A stretch of DNA of 7,528 bases from an uncultured Clostridia bacterium (lineage in GTDB: Bacteria; Bacillota; Clostridia; Oscillospirales; Acutalibacteraceae): assembly GCA_937895645.1 (NCBI GenBank), contig CALBKQ010000139.1, positions 1-7,528 of the forward strand, in the 5' to 3' direction. The notes beneath the pieces are model-generated. The model did no database searches. It was not told the origin of the DNA and was given only the letters and a program-made list of their open reading frames with translations. Positions 1-6,358 of this stretch are shown one piece after another. Both the position numbers and the translations under genes were made by a program. Numbering within the stretch: the stretch's first letter is position 1; every line of letters begins with the position of its first letter.

Positions 1-9
1 ATTTTTTAT

Positions 10-30
10 ACCACCAGTAAAACTGGTGGT
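10..30. repeat. Perfect hairpin near the left edge
   Basis: An 8-bp perfect inverted repeat (ACCACCAG / CTGGTGGT) encloses a 5-nt loop. It lies downstream of the 5S terminator. Neither strand has a convincing U-tract after the stem: the minus strand reads A-rich (TATAAAAAAT) and the plus strand reads TAATTTCGC. It is therefore a poor intrinsic terminator. It could be a small palindromic intergenic repeat or a weak terminator of a plus-strand gene ending just outside the window. The structure is plain to see, but its role is unknown. Confidence 0.5.
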
Positions 31-48
31 TAATTTCGCTTAAGCCAC

Positions 49-82
49 AAAATAAAAAACGCCCACCCTATTGGGTGGACGC
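49..82 (-). terminator. Rho-independent terminator of the 5S rRNA gene
   Basis: On the minus strand a 10-bp stem (GCGUCCACCC pairing with GGGUGGGCGU, with two G-U pairs) closes a 4-nt AAUA loop. It is followed directly by a run of six U and then AUUUU. The stem begins about 10 nt after the mature 5S 3' end. This is a textbook intrinsic terminator, and it shows that the 5S transcript ends here rather than continuing into a tRNA array. Confidence 0.9.
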
Positions 83-92
83 TTTGGTTTGT

Positions 93-207
<115 letters not shown>

Positions 208-234
208 TCACGAAACTGTTCATCTCGTGAACGC
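208..234 (-). other. 5S leader with two alternative hairpins
   Basis: The short leader between the predicted transcription start and the mature 5S 5' end can fold in two exclusive ways. Stem A pairs TCACGA (230-225) with TCGTGA (213-208) around an 11-nt loop and abuts the mature 5' end. Stem B pairs GTTCA with TGAAC around a 5-nt CGAGA loop. They share bases and cannot coexist. Stem A beside the 5' end could be a processing signal for an RNase M5- or RNase III-like enzyme; this is inference. The pairings themselves are directly visible. Confidence 0.5.
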
Positions 235-241
235 AAGAGAT

Positions 242-270
242 ATTTTAACAGAACAAAATACAAATTGCAA
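242..270 (-). promoter_or_regulatory. Strong sigma-A-type promoter for 5S rRNA
   Basis: On the minus strand the -35 is TTGCAA (270-265) and the -10 is TAAAAT (247-242), separated by exactly 17 bp. The -10 carries an extended TGT element just before it. Immediately upstream (about 271-299) is an A/T-only stretch with A-tracts, resembling the UP elements of rRNA promoters. Initiation near 234-236 would leave a leader of about 28 nt before the mature 5S. Confidence 0.82.
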
Positions 271-304
271 GTATTTTTTTGATTTTTTTTATAAAATTAT
301 CAAC

Positions 305-323
305 TTTGTTAATTTTTAACAAA
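305..323. promoter_or_regulatory. Perfect 8-bp palindrome, possible operator
   Basis: TTTGTTAA and TTAACAAA are perfect inverted repeats separated by TTT. The palindrome lies upstream of the UP-like stretch of the 5S promoter and downstream of the terminator of the preceding gene. It resembles the clostridial Rex-type half-sites (TTGTTAA...TTAACAA), but its spacer is 3 bp rather than the 4 bp I recall for clostridial Rex. It could be an operator or a chance AT-rich palindrome. Confidence 0.35.
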
Positions 324-354
324 AAGACGCAATATACACTCGTTCACAAAGTGA

Positions 355-390
355 AAACAAACAATAAAATGGCGGGAGAAAGCCCCCGCC
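355..390 (-). terminator. Rho-independent terminator of the Lys/Pro-rich protein gene
   Basis: The minus strand forms GGCGGG/CCCGCC, extended inward by a G-C and a G-U pair, with a loop around CUUU. It is followed by the U-rich AUUUUAUUGUUUGUUUU. The stem starts 7 nt after the TAA stop of the upstream gene. It separates that gene from the 5S transcription unit. The stem begins right after GTAGGGC, as does the other protein-gene terminator in this window. Confidence 0.82.
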
Positions 391-397
391 CTACAAA

Positions 398-2257
398 TTA
401 TTTAACCTTATTCATATCTAATACAACATACTCATAGCCCTGATTAGGGTCAAGAACCATATACACCGCAGTTGTATTGTTGATAAATGTAAGATTTGAA
501 TGGCTTGAGTAGTTGTCATCCTTGAATTTTGTGTAGTCTCCTGTCTGAAGATTAAAAATATGAACCTGATAATCCATCATATTTGTAACTGTTCCAAGCA
601 TAACAAGATATTTACCGTCAGGGCTTACGCTCATCATTTCGGCGCTCATACGATAACCGATAATATTCTTCACGTCCCCTGTTTTAAGGTTATAAAGTTT
701 ACCGTCGTTCTTATTGAAAATATAGTCACCTGAATACATATAATTTGTACCCATTGTGCCATAGAAAGACCCTGTAACAGTTTCGTCTTCGCCTGTTTTT
801 CGGATTACATCAAATCCTTTATCCGTTTTACGCATAAAGATTACAGAATTACCATCTGTCAATAGGAACTTACCATAAATATCACTTGCAAACAACTTTT
901 CGTCTTTACCTGATTTGATAAAGATATCCTGTTGTCCACTGCCTGCCTCATATTCGCGAGCAGTAATAAATGGAATTTTACCTGATGCGTTATACCCCTC
1001 ATTTGTAAGCATACAGAAATCTTCAACACCTGCACCGGTGGTTATATCAATATTTCTGTTGATTACTTTAAGAAATCTTGATGTTTTGCCTGTTTCTAAG
1101 TCAACAACAAAACTTTCAGGCCATAGTGTTACTTTCTGAGTAAGCACATTTTTACTTGTTGTTGCAAGAAGTAATGCTTTGCCATCTTCACTATAACCTT
1201 TTGGAAGATTTACAAGTTGGAATGAAAGCATATCGTAGAAATAAACATTTTCTGACTTATTTGCAACGAATAGCCCTGTTCCAAAAATCTTTTCGCCAAG
1301 TTTTACATAATCAATCTTTACGGGAATTGTTTCGTTGCCCATATCAATACTTGCATTAACTGTGCCAGTTGATTTTACAGGAATCATTTTGTTATCTTTG
1401 TACTGATAATACTGCAACTCATAAGTGCTTGAATATCCATAAAAAACATCAGGGATATCTGTTTGCACAAGATTTACAGAAACGCCATCACGAACAACCT
1501 GAATACTTGCAAGTTTATCTTGTGCAAGAGTTGTAGATTCTGTAAAATCAGTCTCGATTTCACTTTCGGGAGCATATTTTACAACCGCAAAAACAACTAC
1601 TAACAAAAGTGCAAAAACCGCAACACCGATTGTTGCAAAATCTTTCTTTGTCAAAGGTTCACGAGGCTTTTTCTCTTTAGGTTGTTTAGGCTCTTTTGGT
1701 GGTTTTTCCTTTTTTACTCTTGCAGGTTTAGGTTCCTTAACCTTTTTCTCTTTTGGTTGCTTTGGCTCACGAACTTTCTTTTCTTTAGGCTGTTTTGGAG
1801 CCTTTTCTTTTTTCTTTTTCTCAGGTTTGTGTTTTTTACCCGACACCTGTTTAACTGATTTAATTGCAGGAAGTACGATTTCTTCACTTCTGCGTTCATT
1901 TTCAGTGATTATGGGTTGAACATTGTCAACTGCAATTTCTTCACTGATTTCAGCAGAATAGTCTTCTACTATCTCTACTTCCCACTTTTTCTTCTTTTCT
2001 TTTTTCACCTTTGGAGGTTTAGGGTCTTTAACCTTCTTTTCCTTTGGTGGCTTTGGCTCTTTAGGTGATTTTTCTTTTTTAACCCTTTCTGGCTTTGGCT
2101 CTTTTACTTTTTTCTCCTTAGGTTGCTTTGATGCCTTTTCTTTCTTCGCCTTTTTCTCTTTTTTAGGCTTTTCCTTAACAGGCTCAACTACCTCTTCAGG
2201 AGCTTCATCTATATCAATTTTTTGGTATTTATTATTGAGAGAATTCTTTTCTTCCAA
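398..2257 (-). CDS. Membrane protein with Lys/Pro-rich cytoplasmic tail and propeller-like outer domain
   Basis: I do not recognise this 619-residue protein as a named family. Residues 1-206 are extremely biased, with about 65 Lys and 28 Pro, built from PKEKKVKEPK-type units. Two Lys-rich blocks (about 30-91 and 141-205) flank an acidic spacer (about 92-130, VEIVEDYSAEISEE). A single hydrophobic segment at about 207-228 is the only membrane span; the positive-inside rule places the basic tail in the cytoplasm and the C-terminus outside. Residues 240-619 are rich in beta-strand-like segments with VSPDGKYLVML (543-553), DLETGK (386-391) and NLQTGDYTKF (569-578), as in WD40/TolB-like propellers; that fold is an inference. 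The start is TTG at 2257, supported by GGAGG (2269-2265) 7 nt upstream; no nearby ATG competes. It has its own promoter and terminator, so it is monocistronic. Function is unknown. The tail could bind polyanions or ribosomes, or act as an extended linker. Confidence 0.85.
   Translation of the reverse strand: MEEKNSLNNKYQKIDIDEAPEEVVEPVKEKPKKEKKAKKEKASKQPKEKKVKEPKPERVKKEKSPKEPKPPKEKKVKDPKPPKVKKEKKKKWEVEIVEDYSAEISEEIAVDNVQPIITENERRSEEIVLPAIKSVKQVSGKKHKPEKKKKEKAPKQPKEKKVREPKQPKEKKVKEPKPARVKKEKPPKEPKQPKEKKPREPLTKKDFATIGVAVFALLLVVVFAVVKYAPESEIETDFTESTTLAQDKLASIQVVRDGVSVNLVQTDIPDVFYGYSSTYELQYYQYKDNKMIPVKSTGTVNASIDMGNETIPVKIDYVKLGEKIFGTGLFVANKSENVYFYDMLSFQLVNLPKGYSEDGKALLLATTSKNVLTQKVTLWPESFVVDLETGKTSRFLKVINRNIDITTGAGVEDFCMLTNEGYNASGKIPFITAREYEAGSGQQDIFIKSGKDEKLFASDIYGKFLLTDGNSVIFMRKTDKGFDVIRKTGEDETVTGSFYGTMGTNYMYSGDYIFNKNDGKLYNLKTGDVKNIIGYRMSAEMMSVSPDGKYLVMLGTVTNMMDYQVHIFNLQTGDYTKFKDDNYSSHSNLTFINNTTAVYMVLDPNQGYEYVVLDMNKVK
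1655..1759 (-). repeat. Internal repeat copy 2 in the Lys/Pro-rich tail
   Basis: This encodes residues 167-201, beginning QPKEKKVKEPKP. It matches residues 45-79 at about 29 of 35 positions. A partial further unit (QPKEKKVREPK) precedes it. By eye the DNA of the two copies matches at only about three quarters of positions, with most differences at silent or conservative sites, so the duplication is not recent. Confidence 0.7.
2021..2125 (-). repeat. Internal repeat copy 1 in the Lys/Pro-rich tail
   Basis: This encodes residues 45-79, beginning QPKEKKVKEPKP and ending KDP. It is the partner of the copy at 1655-1759. The plus strand is almost pure pyrimidine here because the coding strand is built of AAA, GAA, CCA and similar codons, giving strong purine asymmetry. 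Confidence 0.7.
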
Positions 2258-2290
2258 AATAACACCTCCGATTTATTACATACTCAAATT

Positions 2291-2319
2291 ATTATACAAT
2301 TTTTACAATAATAATGCAA
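2291..2319 (-). promoter_or_regulatory. Sigma-A-type promoter of the Lys/Pro-rich protein gene
   Basis: The minus strand has TTGCAT (2319-2314) and a perfect TATAAT (2296-2291) with a 17-bp spacer. It lies between the terminator of the FGGY kinase and the TTG start. Initiation near 2284 would give a leader of about 27 nt carrying the GGAGG site. This supports independent transcription of the downstream gene. Confidence 0.78.
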
Positions 2320-2324
2320 CAAGA

Positions 2325-2364
2325 AAAATATATAAAATAAGGGCAAGGTTGTAAAACCCTGCCC
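2325..2364 (-). terminator. Rho-independent terminator closing the sugar gene cluster
   Basis: The minus strand forms a 10-bp stem (GGGCAGGGTT with AACCTTGCCC, one G-U pair) around a TTAC loop. It is followed by TTATTTTATATATTTTT. The stem begins 11 nt after the TAA stop of the FGGY kinase gene and just before the next promoter, so it marks the end of the carbohydrate transcription unit. Confidence 0.87.
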
Positions 2365-2375
2365 TACTATAGTTT

Positions 2376-3989
2376 TTATTTTGCCTCATTTAATGATGCA
2401 AAGTTTTCTTTGTTAGCTTTATAAAGTTTCTTAAATACTTCAAAATTCTTGTCATAAATTGCCTTATTTTCTGCGTTAGGAACAAAAGTCTTTGCTGCAG
2501 GAATAAGTTTCTTTGCATCAGGAACTTTCTCAATGATACCTGCGCCAATAGCAATAAGAACTGCCGCACCAACTGCACCAACATTCTGTGGACTTGCAAC
2601 AGTTTCAACTACTCTGCCTGTGCAGTCTGCAAGAATCTGAGCAGTAACATCTGATAAAGCACCACCACCAACAAAACGAATTGTTTTTGAAGTTTTAACT
2701 TTCTTTTCTTCAGTTTCAAGGAACCAACGGAGATGGAAGCACACACCTTCAACAACGGCTCTAATCATTTCTGTTTTACCTGTTTCAAGACTGATATTGA
2801 AGAACATTCCTCTTGCATTTGGGTCTTCAAACGGGCAACGATTACCATGAAGCCAAGGTGTGAAGATTACGCCACCGCTACCTGCAGGAATTGAATCAAC
2901 AACTGCCATCATATAATCGTAAAGGTTAGTATAAACAACTTCCATATCTGACTTGTTAAGTTTAAGGTCATGTTGTTTATCAAGATAAATATCGATTTCG
3001 TCAAGTGCCAAATGGTCTTTAACCCATTCAACGCACTTACCTGCCGTTTCAAGCTCGCCAAAGTAGTTGTATATGCCATCCTCTGCACCAACAACTGCAG
3101 CCATCATAGTACTTGCATCAACAACGCTCTTGTCAGTAACAGTTGAAACCCAACCTGATGTGCCTTGATAAACATGTGTGTCACCAAGCTCAGTAGCACC
3201 TGCACCAACACCGATAAGTGTAGCATCACCACCGCCACCGAATACTGCAATACCAGGCACAAGACCTAATTCTTCAGCTTGTTGTGGACGAAGCTCACCA
3301 ATTTTTTCAGTACAGTCAGCAATTCTTGCAAGATGTTTCATATCAACACCGAGAAGTTTGCAAATTGTAGGGCTCCAATTCTTCTTTTTAAGGTCATAAA
3401 GAAGAGCACCAAAAGCAGAGTCCTTTGTCATTACGAACTCACCTGTCATACGGCAGATAAGATATTCTTTAACATCAAGCCATTTATGTACTTTTGCAAA
3501 GTTTTCAGGCTCGTTAGCTTCAGTCCATTTATATTTCCATACAGGGTCCTTAACGCTTAATGCAGCTGCGCCAGTAATTGCAAGTGATGGAAGAAGCTTA
3601 AAGATGTTACCACCTGCAACTTGTGGGCCATAGGCAATACCTTTTTTGATTTCCTCAGTTGCACGCTGGTCCATATAACTGAACGCACGACGAACATGGT
3701 TACCGTCTTTATCAACAAGAACTAATCCCTGCATCTGTGAACAGAAAGAAATACCGTAAATATTTTTAGGGTCGATTCCTGATTTTTTAATAACTTTCTT
3801 TGATGTTGAACACATTGCGCCCCACCATTCGTCAGGGTCCTGTTCAGCACCACCGTTAGGCATAATATAAAGTTTGTAACCTTCTGTTGCGGCCTCTAAA
3901 AGTTCGATTGTCTTGCCAATCTTAAAAAGACAAGTTTTAACACCTGTTGTACCAATGTCAAAGGCAAGAGCATAAATTTCTTTTTCCAT
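2376..3989 (-). CDS. FGGY-family carbohydrate kinase, xylulokinase-like
   Basis: This is a 537-residue cytoplasmic sugar kinase of the FGGY family, which transfers the ATP gamma-phosphate to a sugar or polyol. The N-terminal domain has the phosphate-binding DIGTTGVK (11-18) and sugar-site regions SFCSQMQG (81-88) and SYMDQRA (104-110). EPENFAKVHKW and LICRMTGE (160-184) match the first FGGY signature region. The C-terminal domain has GGGGDAT (251-257), whose Asp255 aligns with the family catalytic base, then GTSGWVST (276-283), TPWLHGNRCPFEDP (377-390) and the second signature GGGALSDVTAQILAD (441-455). The fold most resembles xylulokinase, but the QMHG and W-N-D-GR motifs I recall from E. 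coli XylB read QMQG and YMDQR here, and 537 residues is somewhat long. D-xylulose is therefore only one candidate substrate. The ATG is set by AAGGGGA with an 8-nt spacer. It is the last gene of the cluster, followed by a terminator. Confidence 0.92.
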   Translation of the reverse strand: MEKEIYALAFDIGTTGVKTCLFKIGKTIELLEAATEGYKLYIMPNGGAEQDPDEWWGAMCSTSKKVIKKSGIDPKNIYGISFCSQMQGLVLVDKDGNHVRRAFSYMDQRATEEIKKGIAYGPQVAGGNIFKLLPSLAITGAAALSVKDPVWKYKWTEANEPENFAKVHKWLDVKEYLICRMTGEFVMTKDSAFGALLYDLKKKNWSPTICKLLGVDMKHLARIADCTEKIGELRPQQAEELGLVPGIAVFGGGGDATLIGVGAGATELGDTHVYQGTSGWVSTVTDKSVVDASTMMAAVVGAEDGIYNYFGELETAGKCVEWVKDHLALDEIDIYLDKQHDLKLNKSDMEVVYTNLYDYMMAVVDSIPAGSGGVIFTPWLHGNRCPFEDPNARGMFFNISLETGKTEMIRAVVEGVCFHLRWFLETEEKKVKTSKTIRFVGGGALSDVTAQILADCTGRVVETVASPQNVGAVGAAVLIAIGAGIIEKVPDAKKLIPAAKTFVPNAENKAIYDKNFEVFKKLYKANKENFASLNEAK

Positions 3990-4032
3990 TTTCTTTTCCC
4001 CTTTATGTAAATAAAGATTTCATTCTGAAATG

Positions 4033-4062
4033 TATATATTGCATTTTAACACAACAAACCAA
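4033..4062 (-). promoter_or_regulatory. Possible weak promoter before the FGGY kinase
   Basis: In the 85-nt gap between the MATE stop and the kinase start the minus strand offers TTGGTT (4062-4057) and TATATA (4038-4033) with an 18-bp spacer. No stable terminator hairpin was found in the gap, so the kinase may also be reached by read-through from MATE. The match is modest and the region is AT-rich, so it could be chance. Confidence 0.3.
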
Positions 4063-4074
4063 AAAAGTACAGTA

Positions 4075-5448
4075 TTATTTTACTTTCATTTGTTTCATTT
4101 CTTTACTGAAAACAATTGCAAATGTAATTGACGCAGTAATTATTGAAATAGCGTCAGATACCGGTTCAGCAAGGAACACTGCAAAAACTTTGTTTTCAAA
4201 GAAATTAGGCAAAATGTAAATAAGCGGTATAAGAAGTATGACTTTTCGCAAACAAGCAATAAAAAGCGATGCCTTTGCCTTGCCCAAAGCAATAAATGTC
4301 TGCTGAACTGCCAACTGAATACCGAAAAATACCATAGCACAACCATAAAGACGAATTGTCCAGGTTGCAGTATCAACAAGTTGTGGATTATCATTAAAAA
4401 TCCCAATAAAAAACTGTGGAAATATTTCGATTGCCATACCAAAAATAAAAACATAAGTAAAACAGATGATTAAGAACGCCTTGAACGCTTGTTTTACTCT
4501 GTCCGCATTTCCTTCACCATAGTTATAACTGATTATAGGCTGTGCACCCTGACCAATACCTTGTGCAGGCACCCACGCCATTTGAAAAACAGTTGTGCAG
4601 ATTGTCATTGCACCAACTGCAATATCGCCACCATATTTCTGGAGTGATGAATTGAACGCAATATTTATTACTGCTTCAGTTGCATTCATTATAAAAGGTG
4701 AAATACCAAGTGCCAAAACGGGAGCAAGGATTTTCATGTTTGGCAAAAGATTTTCTTTTCTGATTTTAAGTTTTGTCTTGTTGCCAATCAAAAAGGATAA
4801 TACCCATACTGCTGAAACTGCTTGAGAAATAATTGTTGCAAGTGCAGCACCACGAACGCCCATTTTGAAACCAAAAATAAATATAGGGTCAAGTATAATG
4901 TTGCAAATTGCACCTATAAGCACTGTTGCCATACTGATTTTTGTAAATCCTTGTGTTGTAATGAACATATTAAGACCTAATGAGAGCATTACAAAGACCG
5001 AGCCTGCAACATAAATTTGCATATATGGAAGTGCATATATAATTGTTTCTTCACTTGCACCAAAAAGCATTAAAAACTTTTCACCAAAAGCAAGGAAAAT
5101 CGTTGTGAGAATAACCGACAGTACTATCAATAAAGAAAAACAGTTGCCAAGAATTTTCTCTGCCTTTTTTATATCCCCTTTACCCATCTGGATTGCAGCA
5201 CGAGGTGCGCCACCCTGAGCAACTAGCATTGTAAATGCAGAAATCAGCACTATTACAGGGTTACAAAGTCCCACACCGGTAATTGCCATTGTGCCAACGT
5301 CTTCCATGTGGCCTATATAAACTCTATCCACAACGTTATAAAGGAGATTAACAATCTGTGCAAGTATTGCAGGAACACTAAGTTTTATTATCAACTTCCA
5401 TACGGGAGCTGTTGCCATTTGTTTAGAAATGTCTTGTTTTTTATCCAT
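4075..5448 (-). CDS. MATE-family multidrug/organic compound efflux transporter
   Basis: This 457-residue polytopic inner-membrane protein belongs to the MATE family, cation-coupled exporters of organic compounds; its length is typical. About twelve hydrophobic segments are visible. Family motifs include YNVVDRVYIGH (37-47, with the conserved Asp41 in the first helix), CNIILDPIFIFGF (182-194) followed by GVRGAALATIISQ (197-209), GQGAQPIISYNYGEGN (299-314) and EPVSD (428-432). These suggest the bacterial DinF/MepA-like branch rather than eukaryotic MATE. The ATG is preceded by AGGTGA with a 4-nt spacer, and this site contains the TGA stop of the PfkB gene, so translation of the two is probably coupled. 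Its position between two sugar kinases and next to a GH4 hydrolase suggests export of something made or released by the pathway, not general drug resistance. That role is inference, and the substrate is unknown. Confidence 0.93.
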   Translation of the reverse strand: MDKKQDISKQMATAPVWKLIIKLSVPAILAQIVNLLYNVVDRVYIGHMEDVGTMAITGVGLCNPVIVLISAFTMLVAQGGAPRAAIQMGKGDIKKAEKILGNCFSLLIVLSVILTTIFLAFGEKFLMLFGASEETIIYALPYMQIYVAGSVFVMLSLGLNMFITTQGFTKISMATVLIGAICNIILDPIFIFGFKMGVRGAALATIISQAVSAVWVLSFLIGNKTKLKIRKENLLPNMKILAPVLALGISPFIMNATEAVINIAFNSSLQKYGGDIAVGAMTICTTVFQMAWVPAQGIGQGAQPIISYNYGEGNADRVKQAFKAFLIICFTYVFIFGMAIEIFPQFFIGIFNDNPQLVDTATWTIRLYGCAMVFFGIQLAVQQTFIALGKAKASLFIACLRKVILLIPLIYILPNFFENKVFAVFLAEPVSDAISIITASITFAIVFSKEMKQMKVK

Positions 5449-5452
5449 TGTT

Positions 5453-6358
5453 TCACCTGATTAAATATTGATATTTTTGTATATAGTCTATTATTTGCTC
5501 TTTTGTAATATACTCCGTCAAGCAACCAACACCCGTAACACATTTGCCACCTGTAATATTGCCTGCAAGAATACATTGTCTGAAATCAAAATCATTGTAT
5601 AATCCATAGATAAACCCCGCAAGAAAGGCGTCTCCTGCACCAGTTGCATCAACGCACTTGAATTCGTCAATGTTATCTACGGTAAAATATTCGCCATCAT
5701 ACCCCGCACAACCATATTGGCCTAATTTTACGATTGGCTTTTCAAAGTAGTTGCGAAGAAAATCAATGGATTTTCTAGGTTCTCTTGTTCCTGTCAATTT
5801 TTCAGTTTCGTCAATGTTTGGAGTATAATAATCGGCGATTTCAATTAAATCTTTATATTTTTCAACAGACATATCTTCGCTGTAACCTGTATCAAGCACC
5901 AAAATTGTACCATCTTTTTTTAATTGCTTATACACAGGCAAAATATTTTCTTGCATGCCTACAACTTTTGCACCTTTAAGTGAAATGTAAATTTTTTCAA
6001 GCATTTCGTCGGAATAACTTTCCTGTCCACCATAAGACACAAAGGTACGGTCTGTGTTTGTGATAATAGCAGAAGTTACATTAAGTGGATAGTTTTTGCT
6101 TTCAAAAACTTCGTATTGTGTACCACTTTTGTCGAGTTCGGATTTTGCAAACTGTGAAAACATGTCGTCACCTAAAAAAGTGCCGATTTTCGCAGGAACA
6201 CCTAATCTTGAACAGTTAATCATAGTCGCAGGAAGTCCGCCACCAAGACAAACTTTGAAATCTTTACAGTAGATTTCTTCACCCTCGTTTGGAATTCGTG
6301 GCATACCTGAATAAAGCAAATCCACATTCAGTTTTCCAAAAGCTGCTACAAAACTCAT
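5453..6358 (-). CDS. PfkB-family carbohydrate kinase
   Basis: This cytoplasmic ribokinase-fold sugar kinase phosphorylates a sugar hydroxyl with ATP. With the chosen start it has 301 residues, normal for the family. Visible features are the N-terminal sugar-site GKLNVDLL (8-15), the GGG-LPAT region (39-45) followed by LGVPAKIGTFLGDD (52-65), the NIDE motif (181-184, the N-x-x-E metal/phosphate motif) and the C-terminal signature DATGAGDAFLAGF (237-249). In the latter GAGD forms the anion hole and Asp243 is the expected catalytic base. Two in-frame ATGs exist. I prefer 6358, because GGGAG (6370-6366) lies 7 nt upstream and the start overlaps the GH4 stop as ATGA. The ATG at 6364 would leave almost no spacer. 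The substrate cannot be told from the sequence; fructose, ribose, or a sugar released by the neighbouring GH4 are all possible. Confidence 0.92.
   Translation of the reverse strand: MSFVAAFGKLNVDLLYSGMPRIPNEGEEIYCKDFKVCLGGGLPATMINCSRLGVPAKIGTFLGDDMFSQFAKSELDKSGTQYEVFESKNYPLNVTSAIITNTDRTFVSYGGQESYSDEMLEKIYISLKGAKVVGMQENILPVYKQLKKDGTILVLDTGYSEDMSVEKYKDLIEIADYYTPNIDETEKLTGTREPRKSIDFLRNYFEKPIVKLGQYGCAGYDGEYFTVDNIDEFKCVDATGAGDAFLAGFIYGLYNDFDFRQCILAGNITGGKCVTGVGCLTEYITKEQIIDYIQKYQYLIR

Noticed and set aside
1655..2125. CRISPR or tandem DNA repeat array
   Set aside because: The similarity is between two coding blocks in one frame with diverged codons; there are no uniform repeats and spacers.
1655..2200. 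Histone-H1-like or DNA-binding protein gene
   Set aside because: The Lys/Pro-rich stretch is in frame with a membrane span and a long outer domain, so it is the tail of one membrane protein, not a separate basic protein. The alternate-frame ORF at 1714-1899 is a shadow.
3990..4074. Terminator between MATE and the FGGY kinase
   Set aside because: The run of T after the MATE stop is preceded only by a 4-bp AGTA/TACT stem, too weak to call.
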